This document shows positions 52,078 to 63,945 of a stretch of DNA of 64,000 bases, piece after piece. The stretch lies in the NCBI RefSeq assembly GCF_937888285.1, contig NZ_CALART010000030.1, positions 80,103 through 144,102 of the forward strand. The letters are read 5' to 3'. Numbering within the stretch: the first letter of the stretch is position 1; every line of letters starts with the position of its first letter. The position numbers and the translations under genes are program-made. Below the pieces are notes generated by a model. That model saw only the letters and a program-made list of their open reading frames with translations. It ran no database searches and was not told the origin of the DNA. Source of the DNA: an uncultured Aquimonas sp. (GTDB lineage: Bacteria > Pseudomonadota > Gammaproteobacteria > Xanthomonadales > Xanthomonadaceae).

Positions 52078-53577
52078 ATGGCCAACGCCAACGCCGCACT
52101 GAAGCAGCCGCTCAGCGCCGAACTGCATGCCGACGAGTTCTCCAGCCTGCTGCAGAAGGAGTTCAAGCCCAAGACCGACGAGGCGCGCGATGCCGTCGCA
52201 TCGGCGGTGCGAACGCTCGCCGAGCAGGCGCTTTCCAACAGCCTGACCATCGGCAGCGATGCCTACCAGGCGATCGAGGCGATCATCGCCGAGATCGACC
52301 GCAAGCTCTCCGAGCAGGTCAACGCGATCATCCACCACGCCGATTTCCAGCAGCTCGAAAGCGCGTGGCGCGGTCTCCACTACCTCGTCAACAACACCGA
52401 GGTGGATGAGATGCTGAAGATCCGCTTCATGCCGATCGCCAAGCGCGAGCTGCACCGCACGCTGCGCCGGCACAAGGGCATCGGCTGGGACCAGAGCCCG
52501 ATCTTCAAGAAGATCTACGAAGCCGAGTACGACCAGCTCGGCGGCACGCCCTATGGCTGCGTGGTGGGTGACTACCACTTCGACCACAGCCCGCCCGACG
52601 TCGAGCTGCTGGGCGAGATGGCCAAGATCGCAGCGGCCTCGCACTGCCCCTTCATCGCCGGCGCGGCCCCCACCGTGATGCAGATGGAATCCTGGCAGGA
52701 GCTGGCCAATCCGCGCGATCTCACCAAGATCTTCGAGAACACCGAGTACACCGCTTGGCGCAGCCTGCGCAACTCCGAGGATTCCCGCTACATCGGCCTG
52801 ACCATGCCGCGCTTCCTGGCGCGCCTGCCCTATGGCGTCAAGACCAACCCGATCGACGAGTTCGACTTCGAGGAGTCGACCGACGGAAGCAACCACGGCG
52901 CCTACTGCTGGGCCAACTCGGCCTACGCAATGGCTGTGAACATCAACCGCTCCTTCAAGTACTACGGCTGGTGCTCGTCGATCCGCGGTGTGGAGAGCGG
53001 CGGCGCGGTCGAGGGTCTACCCACCCACACTTTCCCGTCCGATGACGGCGGTGTCGACATGAAGTGCCCGACCGAGATCGCGATCTCGGACCGCCGCGAG
53101 GCCGAGCTGGCCAAGAACGGCTTCATGCCGCTGATCCACCGCAAGAACACCGACATCGCCGCGTTCATCGGCGCGCAGTCGCTGCAGAAGCCTTCCGAGT
53201 ACTACGACCCTGACGCAACCGCCAACGCCAACCTCGCCGCGCGGCTTCCGTATCTGTTCGCCTGCTGCCGCTTCGCCCACTACCTTAAGTGCATTGTTCG
53301 TGACAAGATCGGTTCATTCATGGAGCGTCACGACATGGAGCGCTGGCTGAACGACTGGATCATGAACTACGTCGACGGCGATCCGTTGAACTCCTCGCAG
53401 CAGACCAAAGCCACCAAGCCGCTGGCCGATGCCGAAGTCGTGGTCGAGGAAGTCGCAGACAACCCCGGCTACTACACCTCGAAGTTCTTCCTGCGCCCGC
53501 ACTACCAGCTGGAAGGCCTGACGGTTTCCCTGCGACTCGTTTCCAAACTGCCCTCGGTGAAGGCCGGCGGCAGCTGA
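52078..53577 (+). CDS. tssC: T6SS contractile sheath large subunit TssC
   Basis: The 499-residue VipB-type subunit has the expected LESAWRGLHYLVNNTEVDEMLKI, CVVGDYHFDHSPPDVELLGEMAKIAAASHCPFIAGA, FFLRPHYQLEGLTVSLRLVS and the central LPTHTFPSDDGG-like segment. It pairs with TssB to form the contractile sheath around the Hcp tube. Twenty-nine bases separate it from tssB. The C-terminal handshake strand is intact. Confidence 0.98.
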   Translation: MANANAALKQPLSAELHADEFSSLLQKEFKPKTDEARDAVASAVRTLAEQALSNSLTIGSDAYQAIEAIIAEIDRKLSEQVNAIIHHADFQQLESAWRGLHYLVNNTEVDEMLKIRFMPIAKRELHRTLRRHKGIGWDQSPIFKKIYEAEYDQLGGTPYGCVVGDYHFDHSPPDVELLGEMAKIAAASHCPFIAGAAPTVMQMESWQELANPRDLTKIFENTEYTAWRSLRNSEDSRYIGLTMPRFLARLPYGVKTNPIDEFDFEESTDGSNHGAYCWANSAYAMAVNINRSFKYYGWCSSIRGVESGGAVEGLPTHTFPSDDGGVDMKCPTEIAISDRREAELAKNGFMPLIHRKNTDIAAFIGAQSLQKPSEYYDPDATANANLAARLPYLFACCRFAHYLKCIVRDKIGSFMERHDMERWLNDWIMNYVDGDPLNSSQQTKATKPLADAEVVVEEVADNPGYYTSKFFLRPHYQLEGLTVSLRLVSKLPSVKAGGS

Positions 53578-53670
53578 TTCACCCGACGTGACCCAACGCG
53601 TCGCGGCGAAGACCCCGTCAGGGCGCACAGCGCCACGGCGGCTCCACCCCTGAAAAGTGAGGATGAAAAA

Positions 53671-54219
53671 ATGGCAACTGTTGGATTCGGCAATCCCATG
53701 CTGGGCGCCCAGGTCGGCAACTCGGCGCCCAAGGACTCCCTGCAGGAAATGTTCATTGAACTTTCCAACACCCCCGGCAGCTCGACGGACAGCAAGCACA
53801 AGGGCTGGATCGACGTTCTGAGCTGGGGCTATTCGGTGCACCAGTCGTCATCCGCGCACACCGGCGGCGGCAGCGGCGTCGGCAAGGCAAACTTCAGCGA
53901 ACTGAAGTTCACCCACTTCGTCGACAAGGCCTCGCCGAACCTGATGAAGCACTGCGCTTCGGGCAAGCACCTCGACAAGCTGGTGCTGTCGGTCTGCAAG
54001 GTCGGCGACGGCCAGCAGGAGTACATGAAGGTGACCCTGAATGAGGTATTCATCACTTCGGTCACCAACATCAGCAACACCGAGAGCCCGCGTGTGATTG
54101 AGGAAGTCGGCGTGTCCTACGGCAAGATGAGTGTTGAGGTGAAGGACCAGAACTCCGACGGCTCGCTGGGCGCGGCCGTTACCGGCGCCTGGGACGTCAA
54201 GCAGAACAAGGCCGCCTGA
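53671..54219 (+). CDS. hcp: T6SS tube protein Hcp (TssD)
   Basis: The 182-residue tube subunit starts MATVGFGNPMLGAQVGNS and contains HKGWIDVLSWGYSVHQ, FSELKFTHFVDKASPNLMKHCASGKHLDKLVLSVCK and EVGVSYGKMSVEVKDQ, the beta-barrel hexamer signature regions. The N-terminus is about 20 residues longer than many Hcp proteins. A GAGGA site precedes the ATG, and two strong hairpins follow the gene, which fits a highly expressed, separately tuned message. Confidence 0.96.
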   Translation: MATVGFGNPMLGAQVGNSAPKDSLQEMFIELSNTPGSSTDSKHKGWIDVLSWGYSVHQSSSAHTGGGSGVGKANFSELKFTHFVDKASPNLMKHCASGKHLDKLVLSVCKVGDGQQEYMKVTLNEVFITSVTNISNTESPRVIEEVGVSYGKMSVEVKDQNSDGSLGAAVTGAWDVKQNKAA

Positions 54220-54227
54220 TCACCGCC

Positions 54228-54276
54228 CCCACCTTCGGGTGGGAGAGCCGCACGCCGAACCCCGGGTGGTTCGGCG
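54228..54276 (+). terminator. Double hairpin after hcp (transcript end or mRNA stabiliser)
   Basis: First hairpin: CCCACC-TTCG-GGTGGG (54228-54243), a UUCG tetraloop. Second: CGCCGAACC with loop CCGGGT and GGTTCGGCG (54253-54276). No T-tract follows, so full termination is unlikely; more probably they slow RNA decay or reduce transcription into tagJ, keeping Hcp in excess. Confidence 0.6.
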
Positions 54277-54399
54277 CTGCGGAAGCTGCAGCCAACACCG
54301 ACTCGGCCATCGCTCTGGATCCATCGGCAGGCCGCGCTGGAAGCGCGGCTCAGAGCTTCGCCCGGTTTGCCCATTGCCCGCTGCGGAGGCCGCTCCGCC

Positions 54400-55233
54400 A
54401 TGGATTTCCTGATGAACGCCACGCCCTCCGTGCGGCCTGCGCAGGCACCGCTGGACGATCAACTGTCGCTGCTGATGAGCCAGGTCCGCAAATCACCCGC
54501 GGACACCCGCCTGCGGATCCATCTCGCCCAGCTGTGCATGCTGCTTGGCCAGTGGGAACGCTCGCTCGGTCAGCTGCAGGCCGTAGCCCTGGCCGATGCG
54601 GGCTCCCTGCCCTTTGCCCAGGCCTATCGCGAGGCGATCCGCTGCGAGCTGCAGCGCGCGCGCGTGTTCGCAGGCGAGTCCTCACCCGCGACCTTGGGCA
54701 CGCCCGCACCCTGGTTCGCCTGGCTGGCACAGGCGCTGCGGCATCGCGCTGCGGGTGAACATGCAGCCGCGGATGCCCTGCAGTCGCAGGCCTTCGAGGC
54801 GGCCGAGCCGACCGCATTCAGGGTCGATGCCGCCGATGCCGAGTGGCTTGCCGATGCCGACAGCCGCATCGGCCCCTGCATTGAAGCTTTTCTCAACGGC
54901 CAGTACTACTGGATTCCCTTCGAGGACATCCAGCGCCTCGAACTCGAGGCCCCCACCGATCTCCGCGATCTCGTCTGGCTGCCCGCGCGGCTGGTGCTGA
55001 CCAACGGCGGCGCGCACCCCGTACTGCTACCGGTGCGCTACCCCGGCAGTGAAGCCAGCAACGAGGACGCCCTGCGCCGCAGCGCCCTCACCGTCTGGAG
55101 CGAAGCCGGCGAGGCGGGTTGGACGGGCCTGGGCCAGCGCATGTGGACCAGCGATCTCGGCGAGCACGCCATGCTGGCGACGCGCTGCATCGAGCGCATC
55201 GACAGCCCTGCACTGGCGAGCGGTCATGCCTGA
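54400..55233 (+). CDS. tagJ: T6SS accessory protein TagJ (ImpE)
   Basis: The 277-residue protein has N-terminal TPR-like helices (QLSLLMSQVRKSPADTRLRIHLAQLCMLLGQWERSLGQL) and a C-terminal beta-rich half with YYWIPFEDIQRLELEAPTDLRDLVWLPARLVL. This is the layout of ImpE/TagJ. TagJ binds the TssB N-terminus and helps ClpV-dependent sheath recycling. A GGAGG site is ten bases before the ATG; ATG 54412 is an alternative. It overlaps tssE by eight bases. Confidence 0.92.
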   Translation: MDFLMNATPSVRPAQAPLDDQLSLLMSQVRKSPADTRLRIHLAQLCMLLGQWERSLGQLQAVALADAGSLPFAQAYREAIRCELQRARVFAGESSPATLGTPAPWFAWLAQALRHRAAGEHAAADALQSQAFEAAEPTAFRVDAADAEWLADADSRIGPCIEAFLNGQYYWIPFEDIQRLELEAPTDLRDLVWLPARLVLTNGGAHPVLLPVRYPGSEASNEDALRRSALTVWSEAGEAGWTGLGQRMWTSDLGEHAMLATRCIERIDSPALASGHA

Positions 55234-55747
55234 GTCGCCGAGTCCTGTCGGCCGCGCCTCGCAGCTGCTGCCCGCACTGCTCGATCGGCTCACCGATCTC
55301 GCCCCGCACGAGCGCCGCGAGGCGCCGCAGGCGCGCAGCATGAGCAAGGCCGAGTTCCGCCGCAGCGTGCTGCGCGATCTGGCATGGCTGCTGAATACGA
55401 CCAGCGCCGAATCCGAGATCGCCTTTGACGGCGTGCCCAGCGTGCGCGAGTCAGTGCTGAACTTCGGCGTGCAGGCGCTATCCGGCAAGTATCTGGTGGA
55501 AGACGATCTGAAATCCCTCGAGATCGCGGTCACCGAAAGCATCCGCCGCTTCGAGCCGCGCATCCTGCCGGAAAGCCTGCGCGTCAAGGTGATCAGCTCG
55601 GACGGCGAGCAGGCCACGCGCAACCACCTGTCAATGGAAATCCGCGGCCAGCTCTGGGCCGAGCCTTATCCCATCGAGCTGCTGCTGCGTTCGCGCGTCG
55701 ACCTCGAGTGCGGACAGATCGCGCTCGTCGACGCCACGGCCAGCTAG
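55226..55747 (+). CDS. tssE: T6SS baseplate subunit TssE
   Basis: The 173-residue protein is a gp25-like baseplate subunit, recognisable by SVLRDLAWLLNTTSAES, VRESVLNFGVQALSGKYLVEDD and IRRFEPRILPESLRVKV. The ATG lies inside the end of tagJ, so translation is coupled. It belongs to the TssEFG wedge that starts sheath assembly. Confidence 0.96.
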   Translation: MPESPSPVGRASQLLPALLDRLTDLAPHERREAPQARSMSKAEFRRSVLRDLAWLLNTTSAESEIAFDGVPSVRESVLNFGVQALSGKYLVEDDLKSLEIAVTESIRRFEPRILPESLRVKVISSDGEQATRNHLSMEIRGQLWAEPYPIELLLRSRVDLECGQIALVDATAS

Positions 55748-55755
55748 GAGCCGCC

Positions 55756-57630
55756 GTGGACCCGCGCCTGCTCGACTACTACAACACTGAACTCGCCTAC
55801 CTGCGCGAAGCCGGCGCCGAGTTCGCGGCGGAGTTCCCGAAGATCGCTGCGCGCCTCGACCTGCGCGGCTTCGAGGTCGCCGATCCCTATGTCGAGCGCC
55901 TGCTCGAGGGCATGGCTTTCCTGAGCGCGCGCGTCCAGCTGAAGATGGACGCCGAATTCCCGCGCTTCGCCCAGCGCCTGCTGGAGGTGATCTATCCGAA
56001 CTACCTCGCGCCGACGCCCAGCATCTGCGTGGTGCAGTTCACCCCCGGCGAAATGCCCGGCGGTGCCGGTGCCAGCTTCACCCTGCCGCGCGGACAGCGC
56101 CTGCGCGCTGCGGCCGCCAATGAGACGCGTACGGGCTGCGAGTTCCGGACCGCGCACGAGGTCGAGCTGTGGCCGCTGACGCTTGAGACCGCCCGTCTCG
56201 AAGGCGCGCCGGGCGGGCAGTCCTTCGGTGCTTCAGCCCGACGTGCGCGGGCAGCGCTGCGGCTGGTGTTCCAGCTGGCTGCGCCGCTTTCGGGCGGCGC
56301 CGAACCGCCCGATCGCCTGCCGCTCTACCTCAATGCCAGTCCCGATCTCGCGACGCGCCTGTACGAACTCGTCTGCGGCCACGGCATCGAGCTGCAGCTG
56401 CGCTGCACCGGCAAGGCCCAGGGCGCGTGGCAAACCCTGAGAACCCCCGGCGCCGGCGTGTTCGGCATCGGCTTCGACGAGAGCGAGTCCCTGCTGCCCT
56501 ACAGCAGCCGCGGCTTCCAGGGCTACCGCCTGCTGCACGAATATTTCGCCTGCCCGGCACGCTTCAACTTCATCGAACTACGCGGGCTGCGCGCCGCGCT
56601 GCGCGAGTGCGAGGGCCTGAAATCCTTCGAAGTGCGCCTGCTGCTCGACCGCGATGCGGCCGACCTCGAAGCCCAGGTCGATGCGAACCGGCTGGCGCTG
56701 TACTGCACGCCGGCGGTGAATCTCATCGAGAAGCGTGCCGACCGCATCCTGGTCGACGACAGCCGCTTCGAGCTGCATCTGGTGGCCGACCGCGCAGCGC
56801 CGCTCGATTTCGAGGTGCACTCGGTGCAGTCGGTCGAGGGTTTCGGCCGGGACAATGCGATCGAAGCCCAGTTCCGGCCCTTCTATCGCAGCCTCGCCGG
56901 TGACCGCGGCAACCACGGCGCCTACTTCTCGCTGCGGCGCGAACCGCGCAGGGTGTCCGACAGCATCCTCCGCCACGGCGCGCGATCCAGCTATATCGGC
57001 TCGGAAACTTTCCTCAGCCTGGTCGACCAGAACGAAGCGCCATTCGCTTCACGGCTGCGCCAGCTTGGCGTGTCCATGACCGTGACCAATCGCGATCTGC
57101 CCCTGCTGATGTCGACCGGCGGCACGCGCGACTTCGTGCCGACCGACACCCTGCCGGTGGCCGCCGTGCGCATCCTGCACGGCCCCACCCGGCCGGCGCC
57201 CGCGGTGCCGGAAGGCTCGATCAACTGGCGACTGATCAGCCAGCTCTCGCTCGGCCACTCCACCCTGGTGGGCCTTGACGAAGGCGATGGCGCGCTCGCC
57301 CTGCGCGAACTGCTGTCGCTGTACGCCGCACTCGGCGAGCCCGCGGTGGCGCGCCATGCGGCCAGCCCTCTGCGCTCGCGGCTGCAGCCGATCACTCGCC
57401 GGCTGCCGGGTGCGGGTCCGCTCACCTATGGGCGCGGCGTGGGCGTCTCGGTCGAAGTCGACGAAGGCCTGTTCGCCGGCAGCAGCGCCTATGTGTTCGG
57501 CGCCGTGCTGCAACGTTTCCTGGCCCGCCATGTCGGCATGAACAGCTTCACCGAGACGCGCCTGCACAGCGCGCAGCGGGGCGAGATCGCCTGCTGGCAG
57601 CCGCAGATCGGCCTGAGGCCAGTCGCATGA
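55756..57630 (+). CDS. tssF: T6SS baseplate subunit TssF
   Basis: The 624-residue protein starts at a GTG (MDPRLLDYYNTELAYLREAGAEFA) with AGGAG five bases upstream; the family opening is conserved. Landmarks include RLLEGMAFLSARVQLKMDAEFPRFAQRLLEVIYPNYL, FIELRGLRAAL, GNHGAYFSLRREPR and the late INWRLISQLSLGHSTL. It is eight bases after tssE and overlaps tssG by four. Confidence 0.97.
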   Translation: MDPRLLDYYNTELAYLREAGAEFAAEFPKIAARLDLRGFEVADPYVERLLEGMAFLSARVQLKMDAEFPRFAQRLLEVIYPNYLAPTPSICVVQFTPGEMPGGAGASFTLPRGQRLRAAAANETRTGCEFRTAHEVELWPLTLETARLEGAPGGQSFGASARRARAALRLVFQLAAPLSGGAEPPDRLPLYLNASPDLATRLYELVCGHGIELQLRCTGKAQGAWQTLRTPGAGVFGIGFDESESLLPYSSRGFQGYRLLHEYFACPARFNFIELRGLRAALRECEGLKSFEVRLLLDRDAADLEAQVDANRLALYCTPAVNLIEKRADRILVDDSRFELHLVADRAAPLDFEVHSVQSVEGFGRDNAIEAQFRPFYRSLAGDRGNHGAYFSLRREPRRVSDSILRHGARSSYIGSETFLSLVDQNEAPFASRLRQLGVSMTVTNRDLPLLMSTGGTRDFVPTDTLPVAAVRILHGPTRPAPAVPEGSINWRLISQLSLGHSTLVGLDEGDGALALRELLSLYAALGEPAVARHAASPLRSRLQPITRRLPGAGPLTYGRGVGVSVEVDEGLFAGSSAYVFGAVLQRFLARHVGMNSFTETRLHSAQRGEIACWQPQIGLRPVA

Positions 57631-58787
57631 GCGGCATCCCGGAGCCCGCGCTGGCGGCAGCGAATGAACCCGACGCGGTCGATGCCGCGAGCACGGCATC
57701 CACCGCGGGCGAGGCTGACCGTGCCGAGGCCCACGCCGGGATCTCGACGCTCTGGCAGGCTCTGGAACAAGCGCCATGGGCGCACGACCTGTTCGCCGTG
57801 CTGCGTCGCCTGCAGGCCAGTCACCCGCACACGCCAAGCTTTGGCCGTGCGCCGCGCCCGCATCTTGAGCCGGTCCGGCTGGGCCAGGAGCCGAGCTCCA
57901 GCTTCGCTCCGGCAGCGCTGGCCTCGGCACAGCGGCGGCCGGGCCGCGCGCCGAAGATCCGGGTCTACAGCTTTGGCCTGTTCGGCCCCAACGGGCCATT
58001 GCCGCTGGCGTACACCGAATACGCACATGAGCGCGCAATCCACGCCGGCGACCGCGCACTGACCGAGTTCGCCGACCTCTTCCACCACCGCTTCCTGCTG
58101 CTGTTCTTCCGCGCCTGGGCGCAGGCCCAGTCCACCGCCAGCCTGGATCGCCCCGAGCACGACGCCTTCAGTCGCTACATGGCGAGTCTGATCGGCCTGG
58201 GGCTTCCCGGCCAGGCCGAGGCCGACAGCGTGCCCCTGCATGCCCGGCTGGGACAGGCCGGCCATCAGGTGCGACAGAGCCGCAACGCCGAAGGCCTTGC
58301 CTGCCTGCTGGCCAACTTCTTCCACGTGCCGGTGGCGGTCGAGCAGCACCGTGGACGTTGGCTGCCCCTGCCGCCAGACCAGCGCAGCCGGCTCGGCGCG
58401 CCGATGGGCGCACAGCTCGGCGTGGACGCCGTGGCCGCGGCTGCGGTGTGGGATCGGCAGCACTACTTCCGGGTGGTGCTGGGTCCAATGCCGCTGCGCA
58501 TCTACGAGTCCGTGCTGCCCGGGCAGCACGGCGCGCTGCAGCTGCGCGACTGGGTGCGCGGCTACGTCGGCATCGAGTTCGACTGGGACCTGCAGCTGGT
58601 CCTGCACCGCGATGAGGTCCCCGCCCTTCAGCTCGGCGGCGCGACGCGCCTGGGCTGGACCAGCTGGCTCGGTCAAACGCGCAAACCGCAGCACCGCAGC
58701 GACTACCGCTACGCCCCCGAACATCACCATCGAGTCAGCAGCGCGGCAGCCGGAAGGGCCGCCGCGAATCCGAGTCCCCACCACTGA
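57627..58787 (+). CDS. tssG: T6SS baseplate subunit TssG
   Basis: The 386-residue protein shows FFAVLRRLQA-type opening (HDLFAVLRRLQASHP), IRVYSFGLFGPNGPLPLAYTEYA, FADLFHHRFLLLFFRAWAQAQ and YVGIEFDWDLQLVLHRDEVPAL, typical of TssG. The N-terminal 40 residues are an Ala/Glu-rich extension and the C-terminus is His/Arg/Ala-rich. It overlaps tssF (ATGA) and touches the next gene (TGATG). Confidence 0.96.
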   Translation: MSGIPEPALAAANEPDAVDAASTASTAGEADRAEAHAGISTLWQALEQAPWAHDLFAVLRRLQASHPHTPSFGRAPRPHLEPVRLGQEPSSSFAPAALASAQRRPGRAPKIRVYSFGLFGPNGPLPLAYTEYAHERAIHAGDRALTEFADLFHHRFLLLFFRAWAQAQSTASLDRPEHDAFSRYMASLIGLGLPGQAEADSVPLHARLGQAGHQVRQSRNAEGLACLLANFFHVPVAVEQHRGRWLPLPPDQRSRLGAPMGAQLGVDAVAAAAVWDRQHYFRVVLGPMPLRIYESVLPGQHGALQLRDWVRGYVGIEFDWDLQLVLHRDEVPALQLGGATRLGWTSWLGQTRKPQHRSDYRYAPEHHHRVSSAAAGRAAANPSPHH

Positions 58788-59863
58788 TGCACCGGAACGC
58801 CAACATGTCCTTTGCGAAACTGCTCCTTCCCGCCCCGCTGCTCGGCACTGCGCTCGCGGCGATGTTCGCCCTCGTCGCCCCGGCACGCGCGCAGACGCCG
58901 GACCCCACCCTGCTGCTTGCCCTCGACGAAATCTGGCAGCTGGAGCGTCCTGGCATCTCGACCCTGAGCGACCGCTTCGAGCGCAAGGACGGCACGCCGG
59001 CACGCTTCGAAACCGAGGTGCGCGACGCGCTGGCCTATCTCCACGTCGACGCCGAAGCCGCGGAGGTCGAGTTCGCGCGCAAGCGCTTCCCGGCCAACGC
59101 CTCGCCCTGGGGTGCACTGCCGCGCATCGCCCCGGCCAGCGCCCGCCTGGTCGAAGTGACCCTGCCGCGCAAGCGCTACCTGGTGCTGTCGGGCACGGGT
59201 GAAGGCCTGTTTGGCATCGGCGACTGGCAGCGCTTCGGCTTCCTGCATGTGGTCGACGTGAGCCAGCGCTGGGCGCCCGTGCACTACCCGCTGGTGGCGG
59301 AAGCCGGCCTGCGTGAGCGCGTCATCGGCCGCCTGCCGGGCTCGCCGGTGCTCAACTACCTGCGCCTCGTGCCCGCGCGCTGGTCGGACGCCAGCACGGT
59401 CGAGCGCTACGAAGTGCTGGTCTACGCCCTCAATCCCAAAGGCGCCGAGCGGGTGCGCACCGCCGAAGGTGAGCTGATGTCCTACTCGTTGACTCGCGAT
59501 ACCGAGGCCGCTCGCTGGGTGCTGGCTCCGCTGGCGCAGACCCTGATCGCCGATGCCCGCGACGCCGCGGGTGCAGCCTTCAGCGCACCGCCTTCCGCGG
59601 CGGAGCGCGCCTATACGCCCACCAACGCGCCGCAGGCCCCAGCAGCGACCACGGCAGATCCTGCAATCGCAGTGCAGGGTGCAACGCCCGCAGCGGACGC
59701 GGCCAAGCCGGCAGCTGCGAACGGCCAGTCGCCGAGCGCCAGCGATCAGCTCGCCGAAGACGCCGAAGCGCTGGCCAAGCGCAAAGCCAAGGAAGAGGCC
59801 GAGCAGGCCGCCCGCGAGTCCGCCTCATCGGCCCTCAAGAAGAAGCTGCCCGGTCAATTCTGA
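58787..59863 (+). CDS. Exported protein of unknown function inside the T6SS operon
   Basis: The 358-residue protein begins with a signal peptide (LLLPAPLLGTALAAMFALVAPARAQ). The mature domain of about 200 residues is beta-rich (LVEVTLPRKRYLVLSGTGEGLFGIGDWQRFGFLHVVDVSQRW, RLVPARWSDASTVERYEVLVYALNP). An Ala/Pro/Gln-rich linker and a charged helical tail (EDAEALAKRKAKEEAEQAARE) follow. It is not a known core T6SS component. The ATG overlaps the tssG stop (TGATG), so it is made with the baseplate proteins; a second ATG at 58805 has a better GGAA site. Possible roles are a periplasmic envelope-complex or wall-spacing factor. Confidence 0.85.
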   Translation: MHRNANMSFAKLLLPAPLLGTALAAMFALVAPARAQTPDPTLLLALDEIWQLERPGISTLSDRFERKDGTPARFETEVRDALAYLHVDAEAAEVEFARKRFPANASPWGALPRIAPASARLVEVTLPRKRYLVLSGTGEGLFGIGDWQRFGFLHVVDVSQRWAPVHYPLVAEAGLRERVIGRLPGSPVLNYLRLVPARWSDASTVERYEVLVYALNPKGAERVRTAEGELMSYSLTRDTEAARWVLAPLAQTLIADARDAAGAAFSAPPSAAERAYTPTNAPQAPAATTADPAIAVQGATPAADAAKPAAANGQSPSASDQLAEDAEALAKRKAKEEAEQAARESASSALKKKLPGQF

Positions 59864-59883
59864 GTCTGCAGGTCATTCCCCTC

Positions 59884-62717
<2,834 letters not shown>

Positions 62718-62718
<1 letters not shown>

Positions 62719-63245
62719 TGCCACGCGCGCAGGTGCCCGGGCCGGTGGGGATCGACTTCAGGTGGCATGCCTTTGATCGGGGCACGCTGGCGCTGGCGCC
62801 TCATGCGCCACCGGGTCCAGTCGGACTTGAGCTCAGTGCCCAGGTCGTCGGTGCCAGCACTGTGGCCACGGCCATGGCCGTCGACGTCGAAGCGGCGATC
62901 CGCGAGATTCATGCAATCGCCCTGCCCGACTATCGCGGGCGTTGCGCACAACACGTCCGAAAAGCACTTGAGGCCGGTGGCGCGGTCATTCGTGAGCGAC
63001 CGCTCTACGCGAAGGACTACGGGCGCGCGTTGATTGCGCTGGGATTCCGTGCCGTGAGCATCGAGCCCGCTGCAGCCGAGCGAGGCGATGTCGCAGTCTT
63101 CCAGGACTACCCTGGACAGAAAGTGCCCGCCGGCCACATCCAGATGTTCGACGGCAAGCAGTGGGTCTCCGACACCGTGCAGCCTCGATTTCTGGCGCAC
63201 CGCATTCATTACAACGGCATTCCCTATGTCATCTATCGGCCCTGA
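62718..63245 (+). CDS. Candidate T6SS cell-wall amidase effector (cysteine-peptidase fold)
   Basis: The 175-residue protein lacks a signal peptide. It carries a pattern like NlpC/P60 or CHAP cysteine peptidases: YRGRCAQHVRKALEAGG with a catalytic-type Cys76 at the head of a helix, ERGDVAVFQDYPG and PAGHIQMFDGKQWVSD with His140, then a terminal IPYVIYRP strand. Small enzymes of this kind delivered by T6SS (Tae families) cut peptide links in the target wall. Its ATG overlaps the clpV stop (TGATG), and it is followed by a short exported protein and vgrG, which is the usual place for cargo. The exact Tae family is not fixed; the N-terminal 55 residues are unusual. Confidence 0.75.
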
Positions 63246-63288
63246 TCCGGGCATCGGGCATGGTGTGTCGACACCTGCCCATTGGTCG

Positions 63289-63909
63289 ATGAAGGCGCTT
63301 GCAGCCAGCATGAGCCTGGTGTGGACCGGCATCCTGCTGGCAGCGCCCTCCGAGCCCTCAGCCGCGCCGGATTCGACCGTGGATACGCGACAGGTGATCG
63401 AGCCGGTGCTGGGCGTGCATGTCAATTGGCATGCGTTGGAACCAGCGAGCTTCGACCTCTACTGCGACGCAGAGCCCAGGGATAGGCGAGTGCTGGCACG
63501 TGTATCTGCTGGGAACAACGAACTGGTCTTCATCCAGTCCCTGGTCGGCATACGGCCGGATATTGAACCTGAGCCCGCGCCGCAGGCCCACGAAGAAGAT
63601 TCCGGTCAGTTGGTGAAACTCATCGGCGGACGAGCCCTGCAGCTTGGCGTGAGCTCCGGACTTCCCACCAGCGACTTCCCGGAGATTCGGGAGGCACTCA
63701 TGCGCGAACTGATGCGCGACTACGTTCGTCGCCTTGAGCAGATCTTTGCCGACCGGGAGGAACTCAAGCGCCGTATCGCCGCGGGCATGCGCTGCGCGGA
63801 GAGAGATCCCAATGCCCAAGCCGTTCTCGTCGAGCGTGGGCTCGCAACGCGATGCGACCCCGGCGAGAGCCCGCCAAGCGCCACGCCCGTGGCTGTTGCC
63901 AAGTACTGA
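63289..63909 (+). CDS. Putative periplasmic immunity protein for the upstream effector
   Basis: The 206-residue protein begins with a likely signal peptide (MKALAASMSLVWTGILLAAPSEPSAA). The mature chain starts with beta-strand-like text (VIEPVLGVHVNWHALEPASFDLYCDAEP) and later has a helical stretch (FPEIREALMRELMRDYVRRLEQIFADREELKRRIAAGMRC). An exported small protein directly after a wall-acting effector fits immunity in the periplasm. No family is recognised. ATG 63226 is an alternative start that would overlap the effector. The ribosome binding sites are weak for both. Confidence 0.6.
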   Translation: MKALAASMSLVWTGILLAAPSEPSAAPDSTVDTRQVIEPVLGVHVNWHALEPASFDLYCDAEPRDRRVLARVSAGNNELVFIQSLVGIRPDIEPEPAPQAHEEDSGQLVKLIGGRALQLGVSSGLPTSDFPEIREALMRELMRDYVRRLEQIFADREELKRRIAAGMRCAERDPNAQAVLVERGLATRCDPGESPPSATPVAVAKY

Positions 63910-63945
63910 ACCGGAAACGCGCGTCATGGAGGCAACACCAGGCTT

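Noticed and set aside
57489..59117. Open frame of 542 codons opposite tssG and its neighbours
   Set aside because: It runs antisense to a well-supported, coupled T6SS operon and shows no recognisable domain or start signal.
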